Shown one piece after another: positions 41,870 through 42,793 of a stretch of 42,793 nt of DNA; the first letter of the stretch is position 1, and each line of letters opens with the position of its first letter. Under the pieces are notes generated by a model that saw nothing but the letters and a program-made list of their open reading frames with translations, was not told the origin of the DNA and made no database searches. The stretch comes from an uncultured Saprospiraceae bacterium. Lineage in GTDB: Bacteria > Bacteroidota > Bacteroidia > Chitinophagales > Saprospiraceae. The stretch spans positions 1 to 42,793 of the forward strand of contig CALFWI010000078.1 of the NCBI GenBank assembly GCA_937928615.1. Reading direction: 5' to 3'. Both the position numbers and the translations under genes were made by a program.

Positions 41870-42793
41870 CTAAATCTCGTTATCCTTACTTTCTTTTTTT
41901 TCTAATTCTCTAATTCGTTTTTCTAATTTGGGCAATTGTCGAAATAAAGCATAAGATCGTAAATAATCTTGATAGGAAAGTGCAGGATAACCATATACTT
42001 TACTACCTACTTCCTTAATAGAAGCAGCTACTCCACTTTGTGCTTGTACTTTTACATGGTCTGCTATTTGAATATGACCGACAAACCCCGCTTGCCCCCC
42101 TATTTGACATTGGTTTCCAATACTAGTACTACCCGCAACGCCTGTTTGTGCTGCAATTACAGTGTTTTCTCCAATGCTGACATTATGAGCAATCTGTACA
42201 AGGTTGTCCAATTTTGTTCCTTTTTTAATAAGGGTCTGCCCCATCGTAGCTCTATCAATGACAGTATTAGCACCGATTTCTACATGATCTTCTAGAATGA
42301 CGATGCCTACTTGGGGAATTTTTTCATAAGTTCCATCTGGTTGAGGGGCAAAACCAAAGCCATCACTACCAATTACCGCATTTGCATGAATGATGCAATT
42401 ATCTCCAATTTGGCAATGATGGTATATTTTAACCCCAGGATAAATAAGGACATTTTTACCAATAACAACCCCAGTCCCAACGAAAACTTGCGGATAAATT
42501 CGACAATTATCCCCAATTATTACTTCTTTATCAATAACTGTGAAATCTCCTATGGTCATTTGTTGACCTAACTGCACAGTAGGATGAATGAAAGCAGCAG
42601 TAGAAATTGCTTGTGTAGGGTGGACGGAAGCTTCATAAAATTGTAGGAATTTGGTAATAGCGCTGTAGACATCTTTTACTTTTATCAAAGTTGAAGAAAT
42701 TGCTTTAGTTGCTTTGAAGTCCTCACTCACTAATATTGCGGTCGCTTGCGTCTCGTATACATAAGGTTCATATTTTGAATTAGATAAAAAAGT
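41870..42793 (-). CDS. lpxD: UDP-3-O-acylglucosamine N-acyltransferase, 5' end cut by window
   Basis: Adds the second acyl chain in lipid A synthesis (Raetz pathway), cytoplasmic side. 307 codons visible; the frame continues without a stop to position 42793 and the upstream residues TFLSNSKYEPYVYETQA match the family's N-terminal uridine-binding domain, so the GTG at 42730 is not the start. About 35 residues are missing compared with E. coli LpxD (341). The left-handed beta-helix of hexapeptide repeats is clear (IGDFTVIDKEVIIGDNCRIY, IGENTVIAAQTGVAG). The catalytic His is in NLVQIAHNVSIG. A C-terminal helix (RSYALFRQLPKLEKRIREL) ends it. In many Bacteroidota it is followed by lpxC/fabZ; here the acidic protein follows instead. 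Confidence 0.95.
   Translation of the reverse strand, partial: TFLSNSKYEPYVYETQATAILVSEDFKATKAISSTLIKVKDVYSAITKFLQFYEASVHPTQAISTAAFIHPTVQLGQQMTIGDFTVIDKEVIIGDNCRIYPQVFVGTGVVIGKNVLIYPGVKIYHHCQIGDNCIIHANAVIGSDGFGFAPQPDGTYEKIPQVGIVILEDHVEIGANTVIDRATMGQTLIKKGTKLDNLVQIAHNVSIGENTVIAAQTGVAGSTSIGNQCQIGGQAGFVGHIQIADHVKVQAQSGVAASIKEVGSKVYGYPALSYQDYLRSYALFRQLPKLEKRIRELEKKESKDNEI

Noticed and set aside
42730-42730. GTG as the start of lpxD
   Set aside because: The frame continues upstream with residues that match the LpxD N-terminal domain; the true start lies beyond the window.

Overview
The window is a low-GC chromosomal segment from a Bacteroidota bacterium. Evidence for this: a type IX secretion / gliding locus (porV, porU, a PorP/SprF protein, gldJ next to murF), two secreted proteins with T9SS C-terminal sorting domains, a Bacteroidota-type IleRS, a long PurF, a DUF4834-like protein, a 'TGGPRD' lipoprotein, and mostly weak Shine-Dalgarno signals. 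Saprospiria is my best guess from the ECF sigma / TPR / CHAT gene set; that is inference, and no 16S gene is present.

Layout. 1-955 is the 5' part of ileS (minus strand, running off the left edge). 1.4-8.2 kb is an accessory block: a small possible beta-gamma-crystallin protein, an ECF sigma factor with a membrane TPR anti-sigma-like partner (minus), and, divergent from them across a palindrome-bearing intergenic region, a beta-trefoil-like protein and a large exported TPR-CHAT protease-like protein (plus). 8.2-20.1 kb holds mostly housekeeping genes: a PLP-dependent desulfhydrase/deaminase-like enzyme with a palindrome inserted in its reading frame, an Uup-like ABC-F ATPase flanked by two related intergenic hairpins, an Ig-like lipoprotein, a small membrane protein, an RluA-type pseudouridine synthase, a Fic AMPylase, penicillin-binding protein 1A, an NlpC/P60 lipoprotein and an unrecognised 411-residue protein. 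20.1-21.7 kb is mostly non-coding. It has one orphan coiled-coil/HTH protein, several hairpins, repeated GGTTATA boxes and a perfect 16-bp inverted repeat, and it ends at tRNA-Gln. 21.9-27 kb carries a LamG/type B-sorted surface protein, YbaB, and a compact run metallopeptidase - ATL - GNAT. Then come hemA and a long purF (convergent across a strong terminator), and finally the T9SS locus (30.8-39.6 kb), murF, an acidic conserved protein, and lpxD running off the right edge.

How genes work together. PorU (sortase) and PorV (shuttle) form the attachment complex that removes C-terminal sorting domains from T9SS cargo; PorP/SprF and GldJ belong to the same machine, and the window also contains two likely cargo proteins. 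MurF, PBP1A, NlpC/P60 and LpxD cover envelope synthesis and remodelling. The most unusual parts are (i) the ECF sigma / TPR anti-sigma / exported CHAT block, which could be a periplasmic-sensing proteolytic signalling system, and (ii) the 20.1-21.5 kb element-like region. Both interpretations are inference from domain layout and sequence patterns; no database search was run.
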